The notes under the pieces were generated by a model. That model was not told the origin of the DNA, ran no database searches, and worked only from the letters and a program-made list of their open reading frames with translations. DNA of 64,000 nt from Acidobacteriales bacterium 59-55. GTDB lineage: Bacteria > Acidobacteriota > Terriglobia > Terriglobales > Acidobacteriaceae. Of this stretch, positions 42,959-54,134 are shown in pieces. The DNA lies in NCBI GenBank assembly GCA_001897435.1, contig MKSV01000007.1, positions 1,240,001 through 1,304,000 of the forward strand, written 5' to 3'. Each line of letters starts with the position of its first letter. Positions within the stretch are counted from its first letter, which is position 1. Made by a program: the position numbers and the translations under genes.

Positions 42959-43876
42959 CTATCGTATCGACAAGGGAGAATCAGAATCCTGTTTCCGCGA
43001 AAGCAGAAGATATCCCGTCCCCGCTACCAGCAGAGCGACTCCCGCCGCTGTTCGCAGCGTGAAATCAGGCCGCAGCATCACCAGTCCCTCAAGCACGATC
43101 AGCAGAGGTACCACCAGGTACCGAGCGGCGAGACGCACGGGAGACATCTTCCGCAGCAGCCAGATCAGCAGGATCAATTCAAAAAAAGAGTAGAGAGACG
43201 AGAGCGAGAGTAGCGACGCGGCCTCCTCTCTCCAGCTTGCACCGGAGAGAGGACTGCAAGCCGCCAGAAACATTGCATTCGATATGCACACGACTGCAAC
43301 CGCCTCCATCATCCCGACCCCGCGAAGCAGCCGGTAGATCCACGCACTCGCCACGCCAACCACAACAACAACTGCCAGGACCGCGCCAAACATGACCCTT
43401 GCGCGCACCGATACCGGTAAGCCGAAAGAGACCACCAGAAGCACGCCGCCAAAGGCCGCCAGCGCAGGAGCGAAGAATCGCCTGACTCCGAACTCTTCCC
43501 CCGCAACCGGCTCACGTCCCATCGCCGTGACCGCAACAACGAACGGAACCAGCCCAAAGAGCCCCGCCCGATTGACATCGGACACGCCATGCTGCGTCCA
43601 AGCCCGTACCGCGGCGGGCACGCCGAACAGCATGATGCTGACCCCGGCCAATCGCAGCCGCGCAGTCGCGTTCCTTTGCAGGCTGCTCCAAAGAGAACGA
43701 TAGCCGACGATGGCAACGAGCCCCACAATTCCGTAGAAGCAGCTTTGCTTCACCAGCGACCATGGTCCGTCATTCGCTTCGAAGGGCAGCAGCCAGGAAC
43801 TCGACACCAGCACACACAACGCCGCAAAGGCAGCCCATATCGTCCATCGGTCGTGCGATCGTCTTCCGGGCAGCAT
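42959..43876 (-). CDS. Polytopic membrane protein of unknown function
   Basis: About 305 residues from ATG 43876; an upstream start at 43972 would run into the pnp terminator region, so I do not use it. About nine to ten membrane segments with little polar matter between: TIWAAFAALCVLVSSSWLLP, GIVGLVAIVGYRSLW, FGGVLLVVSFGLPVSV, AVLAVVVVVGVASAWIYRLL and others. Arrangement resembles small-molecule exporter or DMT-like folds but no signature is seen. Function cannot be assigned. Confidence 0.65.
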   Translation of the reverse strand: MLPGRRSHDRWTIWAAFAALCVLVSSSWLLPFEANDGPWSLVKQSCFYGIVGLVAIVGYRSLWSSLQRNATARLRLAGVSIMLFGVPAAVRAWTQHGVSDVNRAGLFGLVPFVVAVTAMGREPVAGEEFGVRRFFAPALAAFGGVLLVVSFGLPVSVRARVMFGAVLAVVVVVGVASAWIYRLLRGVGMMEAVAVVCISNAMFLAACSPLSGASWREEAASLLSLSSLYSFFELILLIWLLRKMSPVRLAARYLVVPLLIVLEGLVMLRPDFTLRTAAGVALLVAGTGYLLLSRKQDSDSPLSIR

Positions 43877-43924
43877 CCGCTGGAACCTCAAGATCAAAAT
43901 AGATCGTCGGATGGAACAAAAGCA

Positions 43925-43953
43925 GAGAGGCCGCGCTGATGGCGCGGCCTCTC
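43925..43953 (-). terminator. Intrinsic terminator after pnp
   Basis: GAGAGGCCGCGC pairs perfectly with GCGCGGCCTCTC around a 5-base loop. On the minus strand it is followed by TGCTTTTG. It lies 20 bases past the pnp stop. Confidence 0.8.
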
Positions 43954-43972
43954 CGATCGTGCTCCACAACAA

Positions 43973-46387
<2,415 letters not shown>

Positions 46388-46468
46388 AGTGCCCTCTTCT
46401 CTCGTTTATCTGTCAGTGAAACTTATGGATCGCGTCGTCCGCAATTTGTTTTGCGGGCACGAAAAAGC

Positions 46469-46509
46469 GCAGCCTCGCGGGGTCGGCTATCGAGCCGCCA
46501 GCAGGCTGC
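46469..46509 (-). terminator. Terminator-like hairpin between rpsO and pnp
   Basis: GCAGCCT pairs with AGGCTGC, with an inner GGCT-CGAT-AGCC stem; on the minus strand it is followed by a C-T5 tract. It lies about 80 bases before the pnp start, so it could attenuate rpsO read-through into pnp. Confidence 0.6.
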
Positions 46510-46599
46510 ACTGTAATAAATTTTCCAGAGACAGCGACCGTCCGTTGTCAACGGCTATCGAAGCGACGCCGGCTCCGCTCATCGCCAGCGACTCCCACG

Positions 46600-46621
46600 G
46601 CAAGGTCTTGCCTGACCTTGC
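46600..46621 (-). other. Hairpin in rpsO 3' region / pnp leader
   Basis: GCAAGGTC-N6-GACCTTGC is a perfect 8-base stem with a 6-base loop. It lies between rpsO and the terminator-like hairpin. It could be an RNase III site by analogy with E. coli, which is inferred. Confidence 0.45.
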
Positions 46622-46696
46622 ACGAGAAGTTGCAGCCGAACGAGAGCGGGCCGTGCATGCTTCCATAGTTTGAACGGTGTCTCCGGAGACGACGTG

Positions 46697-46963
46697 TTAC
46701 TTGCGGATTCCCAGCTTGTCGATGACGTCCCGGTAGCGGTCAGCATCGCACTTCTTCAGGTAGTCGAGCAAACCGCGACGCTTGCTCACGAGCATGAGAA
46801 GCCCGCGGCGCGAACCGTGGTCCTTCTTGTGGGTTTTGAAGTGTTCCGTCAACTCGCCGATGCGTTCGCTCAGGATCGCAATCTGAACCTCGGGACTGCC
46901 GGTGTCTGAGTCGTGCGTGCGGAACTTCTCAATGATGTCTGTCTTTTTAGCGGATGCCAACAC
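46697..46963 (-). CDS. rpsO: 30S ribosomal protein S15
   Basis: 88 residues, the standard S15 length. [40 protein letters not shown] and [12 protein letters not shown] are the family core that binds the three-way junction of 16S rRNA. The start is GTG 46963 (next codon TTG), with AGGAG some 12 bases upstream. Upstream of pnp as is common. Confidence 0.98.
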   Translation of the reverse strand: MLASAKKTDIIEKFRTHDSDTGSPEVQIAILSERIGELTEHFKTHKKDHGSRRGLLMLVSKRRGLLDYLKKCDADRYRDVIDKLGIRK

Positions 46964-47072
46964 AGATTTCTTATACTCCTGATCTTCTATTTCACTCTTA
47001 TCTTAGTGTCTGAGTAAGGATAGCATTGCGGGCGCAAGGCGGCAATCCTGCCCTTCCCCGCCAGCGTCAGCG

Positions 47073-48413
47073 TCAGGCCTGGGCGGCCTTCCCCTGCGGC
47101 AAAGACGGCTTCTCCCCGGTCCGAAGGTGAGCGGCGGGAAGGAGGAGCGTCACCACGATATTGATCGCGAACAGGCTTACCGCTGTCAGTTCAATGATTG
47201 CGGACACCGGTAGAACCTTCCACGCAGGCTTCCAGAGATTTTCGTAGGCCAGCGGCTCGGAACTGACGCGCAGAAAACATCCGGTCGTGAGCAGCAACAA
47301 CGACCAGAACATGAGCCGCTTGCTCCACAGTATCTTCATACCGCAGAAGGCGGGCAGAATGCGCGGACCGATGACGAAGACCATCCCGGCGGCAAAGCCC
47401 ACGGTCAGCGCATGTCGGCTCGCGCCCCACAGGCCACCCGCGTGGTCGAAGGGTACAGCAAGCAGCGCCAGCACGCAGGAGATTATCAGCCAGACGTAGG
47501 CGAGCCGCACAAATATCGGAAAGCTGGGATGAATATTCAGCAGCTTGGGCGGATGGATGGAACGCCGCCAGACATGAAGCGCGTCAATCGACAGCAGCGC
47601 CGCGAAGAAGAAGGCGACCGAGGCTACGGCGAGGAAATCGAAAAACGTGAAGACCAGACCGGCAAGGCTCAGACCATACGCCCACAGAAGCCGATCGCCA
47701 TTCGCCGGCCTGAGCCCCGCAAAGATGGGCAGCCAGCGCGCATTGAATCCCCAGACCGTCGGCACGATAATGCCCCAGACGGCCAGCACAACAAACACCT
47801 GATCGAGGACATGGGGCAGAGCCGGAGTAGCTCCCGTGATCCCCTGCCGGAGCAGCACCACAAAGTTAACCGCCAGAGTCAGGAGAAAACAGATCGTCGA
47901 CGCCACCACCATGCGCATCCACGGCTCAGGCTTCGAGGTGGTCGCCTTGGGACCATGCCTGCGCACGGCGTAGAAGAAGAGAAGAAATGCTATGAGTTGG
48001 AGCAGCCCCGATACCGGCAGCAGAATTCGCCAGTGCCACAGGACGATTCCCGCGGTCCAGCGCAGCGCAATACCCAGCGTCCAAAGCGTCCACGCAGACC
48101 ACCCGATCCGCGTGGGGAAGATCATCGTGCTCTGCGTCTTGGTCAGCGAGTAGAGGCCGATGCCGATAATGAACGAGCCGATCCAGCCGAAGATCTGCGC
48201 CTGTCCATGGGCCTGCAGCCATGCCTGCGGAAGCGCCGACGAAAGGTGCGCCTCCGAGATATCAAGCAGGTTCCAGACGCCCAGAAAGGTACCCGGCAGC
48301 AGCATAAAAAAGATGCCGGTAACGATGAAGGCAGAGACCAGCCACTGGCTCTGCCTTTCCATCGCGATACGCTGGGTGTTTTTGTTGTCAAGTACCTGTA
48401 GCGGCGTGCTCAT
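47073..48413 (-). CDS. NnrS-family haem-copper membrane protein
   Basis: 446 residues with about 12 membrane segments. AHGQAQIFGWIGSFIIGIGLYSL and WGASRHALTVGFAAGMVFVIGPRILPAF match the NnrS pattern, with conserved His residues in the membrane. NnrS proteins are linked to nitric oxide stress and often sit near Nor, DUF2249 or DNR genes. ATG 48413 has GGAG seven bases upstream. It lies 44 bases after the oxidase subunit I gene on the same strand, so it should be in the same operon. A subunit I-like relative was considered, but the copper and active-site motifs of oxidases are absent. Confidence 0.72.
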   Translation of the reverse strand: MSTPLQVLDNKNTQRIAMERQSQWLVSAFIVTGIFFMLLPGTFLGVWNLLDISEAHLSSALPQAWLQAHGQAQIFGWIGSFIIGIGLYSLTKTQSTMIFPTRIGWSAWTLWTLGIALRWTAGIVLWHWRILLPVSGLLQLIAFLLFFYAVRRHGPKATTSKPEPWMRMVVASTICFLLTLAVNFVVLLRQGITGATPALPHVLDQVFVVLAVWGIIVPTVWGFNARWLPIFAGLRPANGDRLLWAYGLSLAGLVFTFFDFLAVASVAFFFAALLSIDALHVWRRSIHPPKLLNIHPSFPIFVRLAYVWLIISCVLALLAVPFDHAGGLWGASRHALTVGFAAGMVFVIGPRILPAFCGMKILWSKRLMFWSLLLLTTGCFLRVSSEPLAYENLWKPAWKVLPVSAIIELTAVSLFAINIVVTLLLPAAHLRTGEKPSLPQGKAAQA

Positions 48414-48457
48414 TCAGTCTCTCCGTCTCTGCCTGAGCGCGACCCCATGCGGCACGA

Positions 48458-50095
48458 TCAGTGGGCCACTTCTACCTGGCCGTCGATCTTGGCATAGGCA
48501 TAAGCCTCTTCTGTGACGACCGGAACCTCGATGAAGTTCTCCGTCAGCGGAGGCGACTGAATCTGCCACTCCAGGCCGGCAGCGCGCCAGGGGTTCGATC
48601 CCGCGACCTTGCCGTACTTGATCGACCAGATCAGATAGACCGCCGGCAGCAGGTATCCGAGGGCAAGGATGGAAGCGCCCGCCGTCGACAGCACGTTCAG
48701 CACCTGGAACTCAGGCGGATACGAGTGGTAGCGCCGCGGCATGCCGAGGTAGCCAAGAATGAACTGCGGGAAGAAGGTCAGGTTGAAGCCGATAAACAGC
48801 GTTGAGGCGGCCAGCCTTCCCATCGACTCGGGATACATTCTGCCGGTGATCTTGGGCCACCAGAAATGGAGCCCGGCCATGATGGCGCTGACCATTCCTC
48901 CCACCATCACGTAGTGGAAGTGGGCGACGATAAAGTAGGTCTCGGTCAGGTGAATGTCCATGCCGAGTGCCGCCAGGAAGATGCCGGTCATGCCGCCCGC
49001 CGCGAACAGGCCGATGAAGCCCAGCGCATAGAGCATGGGAGTGTCGAAGCTGATCGACCCCTTGTACATCGTTGCGGTCCAGTTGAAGACCTTGATCGCC
49101 GAAGGCACCGCGACCATCATGCTGAAGATCGAGAACACCAGCGCGGAGTAGTTGGAGATGCCCATGATGAACATGTGGTGCGCCCAGACGAAGAAGCTGA
49201 ACACCGCAATGCTCACCGAGGAGAAGGCCACGGCCGTATAGCCGAAGACCCGCTTGCGGCAGAAGCACGCCATTACCTCGGAGATGATCCCCATTCCGGG
49301 AAGAATCATGACGTACACGGCGGGGTGCGAATAGAACCAGAACAGATGCTGGAAGAGGAGCGGATCGCCGCCCCGCTGCGGATCGAAGATCCCGATACCG
49401 CTGAAACGCTCCAGCGCGATCAGAACCATCGAGATGGCGACGACCGGCGTGGCCAGCACAAAGATAATCGACGTTGCGTAGTACGACCAGATAAAGAGCG
49501 GCAGACGGAACCACGTCATGCCCGGCGCACGCATCCGGTGAATGGTGACGATGAAGTTGAGGCCCGTCAGAATGGAGGAGAATCCGGCCACGAAGATACC
49601 CATCGCCGCGGCGATCACATGCGTATTCACATAGTGGGTGCTCAGCGGAGTCGTAAATGTCCATCCCGTGTCCACGCCGCCGAAGACGATCATGTACAGC
49701 TCGAGCGAACCGCCGGCCATGAACAGGTACCAGCTCGTCAGGTTGAGCTTGGGAAACGCCACGTCCTTGGCGCCGATCATCAGCGGGATGAGGAAGTTTC
49801 CCAGTACCGCGGGAGCGATCGGCACCAGGAAGAAGAACACCATGATGATGCCGTGGATCGAAAACAACTTGTTGAAGGTGTCGGCGGAGACCAGTTCGCC
49901 GCCCGGCGTCAGCAAATTCAGCCGGATCAGCGCCGCCATCGTGCCGCCGATCACAAAGAAGAAGCTGGTAGAGATGAGATAGAGGATCCCGATGCGCTTG
50001 TGGTCCAGGGTCAGCAGCCACGATTTGAGGCCGTATTCACTATTCAGGTAGTTCCGTTGCGGCAGGGCTGAGAGGTCTGTGGAAGCTGTGGCCAT
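48458..50095 (-). CDS. Haem-copper oxidase subunit I, A2 type, without other subunits
   Basis: 545 residues with about 12 membrane helices. The CuB and cross-link site is [16 protein letters not shown] (His and, four residues on, Tyr). HHMF carries two more CuB ligands, and HFHYVMVGG the haem ligands. The Glu of the classic GHPEVY D-channel end is replaced by YS before HP, the A2 subfamily mark known from Rhodothermus caa3. [12 protein letters not shown] holds the K-channel Lys. The tyrosine argues for O2 reduction, not classical NO reduction. No subunit II or III adjoins; cupin-DUF2249 precedes it and NnrS follows it. Confidence 0.9.
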   Translation of the reverse strand: MATASTDLSALPQRNYLNSEYGLKSWLLTLDHKRIGILYLISTSFFFVIGGTMAALIRLNLLTPGGELVSADTFNKLFSIHGIIMVFFFLVPIAPAVLGNFLIPLMIGAKDVAFPKLNLTSWYLFMAGGSLELYMIVFGGVDTGWTFTTPLSTHYVNTHVIAAAMGIFVAGFSSILTGLNFIVTIHRMRAPGMTWFRLPLFIWSYYATSIIFVLATPVVAISMVLIALERFSGIGIFDPQRGGDPLLFQHLFWFYSHPAVYVMILPGMGIISEVMACFCRKRVFGYTAVAFSSVSIAVFSFFVWAHHMFIMGISNYSALVFSIFSMMVAVPSAIKVFNWTATMYKGSISFDTPMLYALGFIGLFAAGGMTGIFLAALGMDIHLTETYFIVAHFHYVMVGGMVSAIMAGLHFWWPKITGRMYPESMGRLAASTLFIGFNLTFFPQFILGYLGMPRRYHSYPPEFQVLNVLSTAGASILALGYLLPAVYLIWSIKYGKVAGSNPWRAAGLEWQIQSPPLTENFIEVPVVTEEAYAYAKIDGQVEVAH

Positions 50096-50137
50096 TGCGA
50101 TCTCTATCTCCTTAATTCTTTGAACGCTAACGCGTCC

Positions 50138-50764
50138 TTATGTCGTACTCATCTTACCGGCAACCTGGGGCTGTGCGGGAACCGAGGCCTCCGGGGCAGC
50201 GGCAGGGGCTACCCGCCGAATCCGGATACGGAAGATATCCGGTCCACGTTTAATGTACTCCCATGCAGCTTGTCCTGGTCTCATACTATCAATTTGCATA
50301 CTTAAAGGCACCGGATCGTGATCGTTGACGACGATAAACGAACCGCCGGTCGTCAACGCGTCCAGTTTCTGAAAGACCAGCGAATGGCGCAGCGGACGCG
50401 GCACGTCACGCAGATCCAACTCCTCCGCCTGGGGAGCCTCTGCCGCCGGCTTCGCCGCGCTCTGACCGGCCGCGAGAACATACAGGGCTGAATCTTCAAG
50501 CGCTTCAAGATGGTGCTGCGCCCCGGCGTCGATGCGGACGACCTCTCCCGCGCGCAGATCGATCGGGTTCCCATTCTCATAGAAGGTGATGTGGCCGGTA
50601 ATCGCATAGACCGTGACCACAGCCTGGTTCGCATGCTCGGGAACCGACTGGCCCTTGCGCAGATTGAGCAACACCATGCGGTACCCCGGTTCGTTCACCA
50701 GCACCTTGGGGTTGAATCTGCTGTCGTTGTACTCAATCAATTCCTGCAAATTGTACTTTTGCAT
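50138..50764 (-). CDS. Cupin and DUF2249 two-domain protein
   Basis: 208 residues from ATG 50764, which has GGAG six to seven bases upstream; the frame is open further but overlaps the divergent gene. The cupin domain (about 25-105) has VPEHANQAVVTVYAITGHIT and AGEVVRIDAGAQHHLEAL, with His ligands in place for a metal. A linker rich in Ala/Pro joins DUF2249 (about 123-195: LDLRDVPRPLRHSLVFQKLD and FIVVNDHDPVPLSMQID). DUF2249 proteins recur near NO and nitrogen-oxide genes but the activity is unknown. It is the first gene of the oxidase operon. Confidence 0.85.
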   Translation of the reverse strand: MQKYNLQELIEYNDSRFNPKVLVNEPGYRMVLLNLRKGQSVPEHANQAVVTVYAITGHITFYENGNPIDLRAGEVVRIDAGAQHHLEALEDSALYVLAAGQSAAKPAAEAPQAEELDLRDVPRPLRHSLVFQKLDALTTGGSFIVVNDHDPVPLSMQIDSMRPGQAAWEYIKRGPDIFRIRIRRVAPAAAPEASVPAQPQVAGKMSTT

Positions 50765-50876
50765 TGCGGTCTCCTGCGCTCGATTTCGAATCCACGTTTC
50801 TGCCCCAGAATCTACGCTACGATCAACCATGGCGATATGACATCGGTCGTAGGACCGGATTACCCACGGAGGTGCA
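50765..50876. promoter_or_regulatory. Shared regulatory gap of the Crp/DUF2249 divergent pair
   Basis: 112 bases carry both promoters. A dyad CTACGA-N24-TCGTAG spans 50817-50852, and a single FNR-like half-site GATCAA lies at 50821. No full TTGAT-N4-ATCAA box is present, so the cognate site may differ. The Crp-type gene has GGAGG four bases before its ATG. Confidence 0.45.
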
Positions 50877-51563
50877 ATGGAAACGGAAAAGGCCGCCGCG
50901 CTGAAACACACGGTGCTGTTCGGGGATCTGAATGCAAAGGAGCTCTCGCAGCTTGAGGAACAGGCCGTCAGGATGCAGTTCAAAAAAGGAGAGCTGCTCT
51001 TCCTCGCCGGCGAGGAGGCGAAGGGCCTCTATGTCATCGTCGACGGCAAGGTGCGCGCCTTCAGGAACAATGCCGAGGGGCGTGAGCATGTGATGCACGT
51101 TGATAGCGCGGGCGCTGTCATCGCCGAGGTCCCGGTCTTCGACGACGGCCCCTACCCTGCCTCCGTCATGGCCGAAGAAGATTCCACCGTGCTCTTTATC
51201 GCCAAGCGGGACATGTGTGAGTTCTGCCTCGAACATCCCGCCTTCATGTTCAAGACGCTCAAGCTGATGTCCGCCAGGGTGCGGAGACACGCCGAGATGG
51301 TCGAGATTCTCTCCTTCCGCGAGGTCGGCCAGCGGCTGGCGCTTCTCCTTCTCTCCGAAGCGCAGGACGCGGGCGCTCCACCCAGCGGCGCGACCTCATT
51401 TCCGCTTTCGTTGTCGAATCATCAGATCGCCACCCGCATCGGCTCCGTTCGCGACGTCGTCTCCCGCGCTCTCGCCCGGCTGCAACACGACGGCCTGATC
51501 GCAATCAACGGACGAGTCATCACCATTCCCGATATCCGCGCTCTCAAGCACTACACAAAATAG
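50877..51563 (+). CDS. Crp/Fnr-family regulator, DNR-like
   Basis: 228 residues. A cyclic-nucleotide-binding-type beta roll (FKKGELLFLAGEEAKGLYVIVDGKV) leads through a dimer helix to a C-terminal HTH: LSLSNHQIATRIGSVRDVVSRALARLQHDGLI. The recognition helix reads RDVVSR, close to the FNR ExxSR set. There is no N-terminal four-cysteine cluster, so it is not oxygen-sensing like FNR; DNR and NnrR types that sense NO through haem also lack it. It is divergent from the DUF2249-oxidase-NnrS operon and probably controls it. Identity as an NO sensor is inferred. Confidence 0.85.
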   Translation: METEKAAALKHTVLFGDLNAKELSQLEEQAVRMQFKKGELLFLAGEEAKGLYVIVDGKVRAFRNNAEGREHVMHVDSAGAVIAEVPVFDDGPYPASVMAEEDSTVLFIAKRDMCEFCLEHPAFMFKTLKLMSARVRRHAEMVEILSFREVGQRLALLLLSEAQDAGAPPSGATSFPLSLSNHQIATRIGSVRDVVSRALARLQHDGLIAINGRVITIPDIRALKHYTK

Positions 51564-51584
51564 CCCGCTCGCCCGGAGCCATTC

Positions 51585-52031
51585 TCAGGTGTAGCTTCCT
51601 TTGTTTGTCATTCCCGAAGGGAATCCGCGCTTCGCCGGAACGCCTACATCGCTCGATCGCGTCCTGGCCGGCTGAATCTGCGGAGATGCAAGGCGCAGCA
51701 ACGGCATATCGCGCGCTTCGAGCGCCGACAGCCGCTCCTCAATCTGCCTGCGCAACGGCTCGACTGCGATGCCGCCGAAGACATCCGGCAGAGGCTCCAT
51801 GCGCCTCTGTGCGTGCCGCAGCAACGACTCAGCGCCTTGTCGATTGCCGCGCTGAAGATGATGAAACGCGGCGGCCACCTGGATCAGCGCCTGCAGAAAG
51901 GTCTTCTCCGGCTCCGGCAGCCTTAGCCAGACAAGCTCCCAGTGCTCGTGGGCCAGAAAAAACTCCTCGGCACAATAGCAGCGCAGCCCTTCGGCAAGCT
52001 CTCCGCAACTCCAGTCAAGCTCCATCGTCAT
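51585..52031 (-). CDS. DUF309 domain protein
   Basis: 148 residues. CAEEFFLAHEHWELVWLRLP and FLQALIQVAAAFHHLQRGN are the DUF309 signature of paired helices with His/Glu, possibly metal-binding. The C-terminal 40 residues are less ordered. ATG 52031 has GGAAGGG just upstream. Function unknown. It follows the CPBP gene by 21 bases on the same strand. Confidence 0.85.
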   Translation of the reverse strand: MTMELDWSCGELAEGLRCYCAEEFFLAHEHWELVWLRLPEPEKTFLQALIQVAAAFHHLQRGNRQGAESLLRHAQRRMEPLPDVFGGIAVEPLRRQIEERLSALEARDMPLLRLASPQIQPARTRSSDVGVPAKRGFPSGMTNKGSYT

Positions 52032-52052
52032 GCCCTTCCGAGGCTCGAAAGA

Positions 52053-53075
52053 CTATTGTTGAGGCTTATCGATCGAGCCATCCGGCGTCGTCGGCAGAAT
52101 CTGCACCAGCGATACCGGCTTCGCATTCTGCTCCATGGCCGTGTGCGCCTCGGGAGGCGGCGCATCCATCGGATATCCCGCGGCGATGATTGGCTTGTGC
52201 GTGTACTGCCACGCATAGTCGCTGGTGACCAGGACCAGCACCACCATGCCTACCACCAGCACCGGCAGCGTCAGCAACGCTCCCTCCGGACCATAGTTCC
52301 CGCCGGTCAGCCAATGCACTCCAACCGCGCGGGTCTGGACGATGCTGGAGAAATCGACGATGCCGCTCACCGGCAGGCCGAAGAGGATGCCCATGCTCGC
52401 ATTCCAGGCAAAGTGCAGTCCCCAGCCCAGCCACAGACCATGCGTGCGCAGCCACGCCAGCGAGAGCAGGACCCCGGCGAACATGGTGATCAGAACGCTG
52501 ATCCACGTCGCGTCCGGGTTGAAGGCATGAAGCAGCCCGAAGAACAACGACATCACCACGGTTGCGCCGGTCGGCCCCATCGCCTTGATGAGGCGGCGAA
52601 ACGGATAGCCGCGAAACGCAATCTCTTCGACCAGCGCGCTGACCCCCAGCGTCGCCAGGTACAACACCAGCAGCCAGAACGAGCGCAGCGACCACCAGAA
52701 CTCAACATGCAGCGTTCCGCCCAGCGCCATCGGCAGCACCGCAAGCACCACCAGCCCCCATCCCAGCGCCGCGCCGATCACCCACTCCCGCCCTCCCGTC
52801 GGCCGTTCCGGTAATCCCAGCACCTCGTGCAGAGACGCGTTTCGCTCTACCAGCGATTGCAGAAAGCTGAAGCCCAACGCCAGCAGAAAAAGCAGGAAGA
52901 GCACCGACAGCAGCGGGCGTTGGTCGCTGAGGCCAAAACGCACGGACAGGCCGGTCGCGGCGCGTCCCGCCAGCGACTGCGAGATAAAGAACCACGCGAC
53001 CGAGATCAGGAAGAGCGCAATTTGCAGTGGACGGTCCGAACGGGTTGACGGTGTTGAGCTAAACGCCTTCAACAA
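52053..53075 (-). CDS. CPBP-family intramembrane metalloprotease
   Basis: 340 residues with about eight membrane helices. The CPBP/CAAX-protease motifs are EEIAFRGYPFRRL (EExxxR), FFGLLHAFNPD (FxxxH) and LGWGLHFAWNASMGILFG (HxxxN). In bacteria such enzymes act in immunity, processing or unknown roles. Start is TTG 53075 with AGG upstream. The C-terminal cytoplasmic tail is polar. No bacteriocin genes are near. Confidence 0.88.
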   Translation of the reverse strand: MLKAFSSTPSTRSDRPLQIALFLISVAWFFISQSLAGRAATGLSVRFGLSDQRPLLSVLFLLFLLALGFSFLQSLVERNASLHEVLGLPERPTGGREWVIGAALGWGLVVLAVLPMALGGTLHVEFWWSLRSFWLLVLYLATLGVSALVEEIAFRGYPFRRLIKAMGPTGATVVMSLFFGLLHAFNPDATWISVLITMFAGVLLSLAWLRTHGLWLGWGLHFAWNASMGILFGLPVSGIVDFSSIVQTRAVGVHWLTGGNYGPEGALLTLPVLVVGMVVLVLVTSDYAWQYTHKPIIAAGYPMDAPPPEAHTAMEQNAKPVSLVQILPTTPDGSIDKPQQ

Positions 53076-53099
53076 TACCTGCTCCCTGTGCTGCGTCCG

Positions 53100-53960
53100 C
53101 TACGAGGCGGTGGTATAGAACTGCGCAATATTGCGGAACTTGCGATACCGCTCTTCGAGCAACTCGTCGATGGGCAAGCCGCGAAGAGCCGCAAGATGAT
53201 ATTGAAGCCTCTTGTCAACCATTGCCATGGCGGCAGCAGGATCATTCTGCGTTCCGCCGGCGGGCTCCGGCAGCACATCGTCGACGCACCCCAGTCGCTG
53301 AACATCGGTCGCGGTGTACTTGAGTGCGTCGGCGGCCTGCTGCTTCTTGCTCGCGTCCTTCCACATGATCGACGCACAGCCCTCAGGAGAGATCACCGAA
53401 TAGATCGCATTCTCGAGCATCAGAACCCGGTCGGCCACAGCCAGCGCCAAAGCGCCGCCCGAGCCGCCTTCACCGGTGATCGTGGCAATCGTCGGCACGC
53501 GCAGCCGCGACATCTCCAGCAGGTTGCGGGCAATCGCCTCGCCCTGACCGCGCTCCTCGGCACCGATGCCGGGATTCGCGCCGGCAAGGTCGATGAAGGT
53601 GAAGATCGGGTGCCCGAACTTTTCGGCGATCTTCATCGCTCGCAGCGCCTTGCGGTAGCCCTCGGGATCGGGGCTGCCGAACTTCCGCGCCACCCGCTCC
53701 TTGAGCGTGCGTCCCTTCAGGTTGCCGACCGCGAGCATCGGCTCGCCGTGGAAGAATGCCATGCCGCAGCTCATCGCCGCGTCGTCGCCGAAGGCGCGGT
53801 CGCCGTGGATCTCGCTGAAGTCGGTAAAAAGTGCTTCGATGAAGTCCATCGGATAGGGGCGCTGGGCATGCCGGGCCAGCTCCGTCTTGATCCACGCTTC
53901 CGGAACCGGTGCGGCTATGGGATGAGCGTGCGCTGCTCTGCTTGCTTCGTGTTCAGCCAT
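53100..53960 (-). CDS. accA: Acetyl-CoA carboxylase carboxyltransferase subunit alpha
   Basis: 286 residues. The carboxyltransferase core is intact: HGDRAFGDDAAMSCGMAFFH, GNLKGRTLKERVARKFG, RPTI-type VPTIATITGEGGSGGALA and VISPEGCASIMWKDASK. It makes malonyl-CoA with AccB, AccC and AccD for fatty-acid synthesis. It is about 30 residues shorter than in E. coli because the N-terminal helical lead is short. It lies next to dnaE, the same order as in E. coli, with a 174-base gap. Confidence 0.96.
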   Translation of the reverse strand: MAEHEASRAAHAHPIAAPVPEAWIKTELARHAQRPYPMDFIEALFTDFSEIHGDRAFGDDAAMSCGMAFFHGEPMLAVGNLKGRTLKERVARKFGSPDPEGYRKALRAMKIAEKFGHPIFTFIDLAGANPGIGAEERGQGEAIARNLLEMSRLRVPTIATITGEGGSGGALALAVADRVLMLENAIYSVISPEGCASIMWKDASKKQQAADALKYTATDVQRLGCVDDVLPEPAGGTQNDPAAAMAMVDKRLQYHLAALRGLPIDELLEERYRKFRNIAQFYTTAS

Positions 53961-54134
53961 AAGTCTCTTGGTTGTTTCCGTCTTGCCTCTTGATTGTATG
54001 GTATCGCGAGCCGATCCCGGCTGGAGCAGTTCTCCTGCGGGTGTATTCCGAGGCGGAAGTCTGGACGCCGTTGTTTCCCCGGGAAAAACGGCATTTCGAT
54101 CCGCGTTCCGGTGCGCAGGAACAGGAGAACAGCT

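Larger units (their letters stand above)
46388..46696 (-). other. 309-base rpsO-pnp intercistronic region
   Basis: On the minus strand it carries, in order, a 12-base palindrome GTCTCCGGAGAC (46679-46690) just after rpsO, a hairpin with 8-base arms (46600-46621) and a terminator-like hairpin (46469-46509) before the pnp start. A TTGACA sits near 46552 with no good -10 seen. This is the usual site of RNase III and PNPase autocontrol in other bacteria, but no gene is seen. Confidence 0.6.

Noticed and set aside
48585..48605. tRNA-like T-arm GGTTCGATCCC
   Set aside because: It lies inside the oxidase coding region and has no matching acceptor or anticodon arms.
48458..50095. Nitric oxide reductase identity for the oxidase subunit I
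   Set aside because: The His-Tyr cross-link motif and the K-channel Lys are kept, which fits oxygen reduction; the NO link is from gene context only.
50765..50876. FNR/DNR box TTGAT-N4-ATCAA in the Crp-DUF2249 gap
   Set aside because: Only one half-site is seen; the rest does not match, so no standard FNR-type box is claimed.
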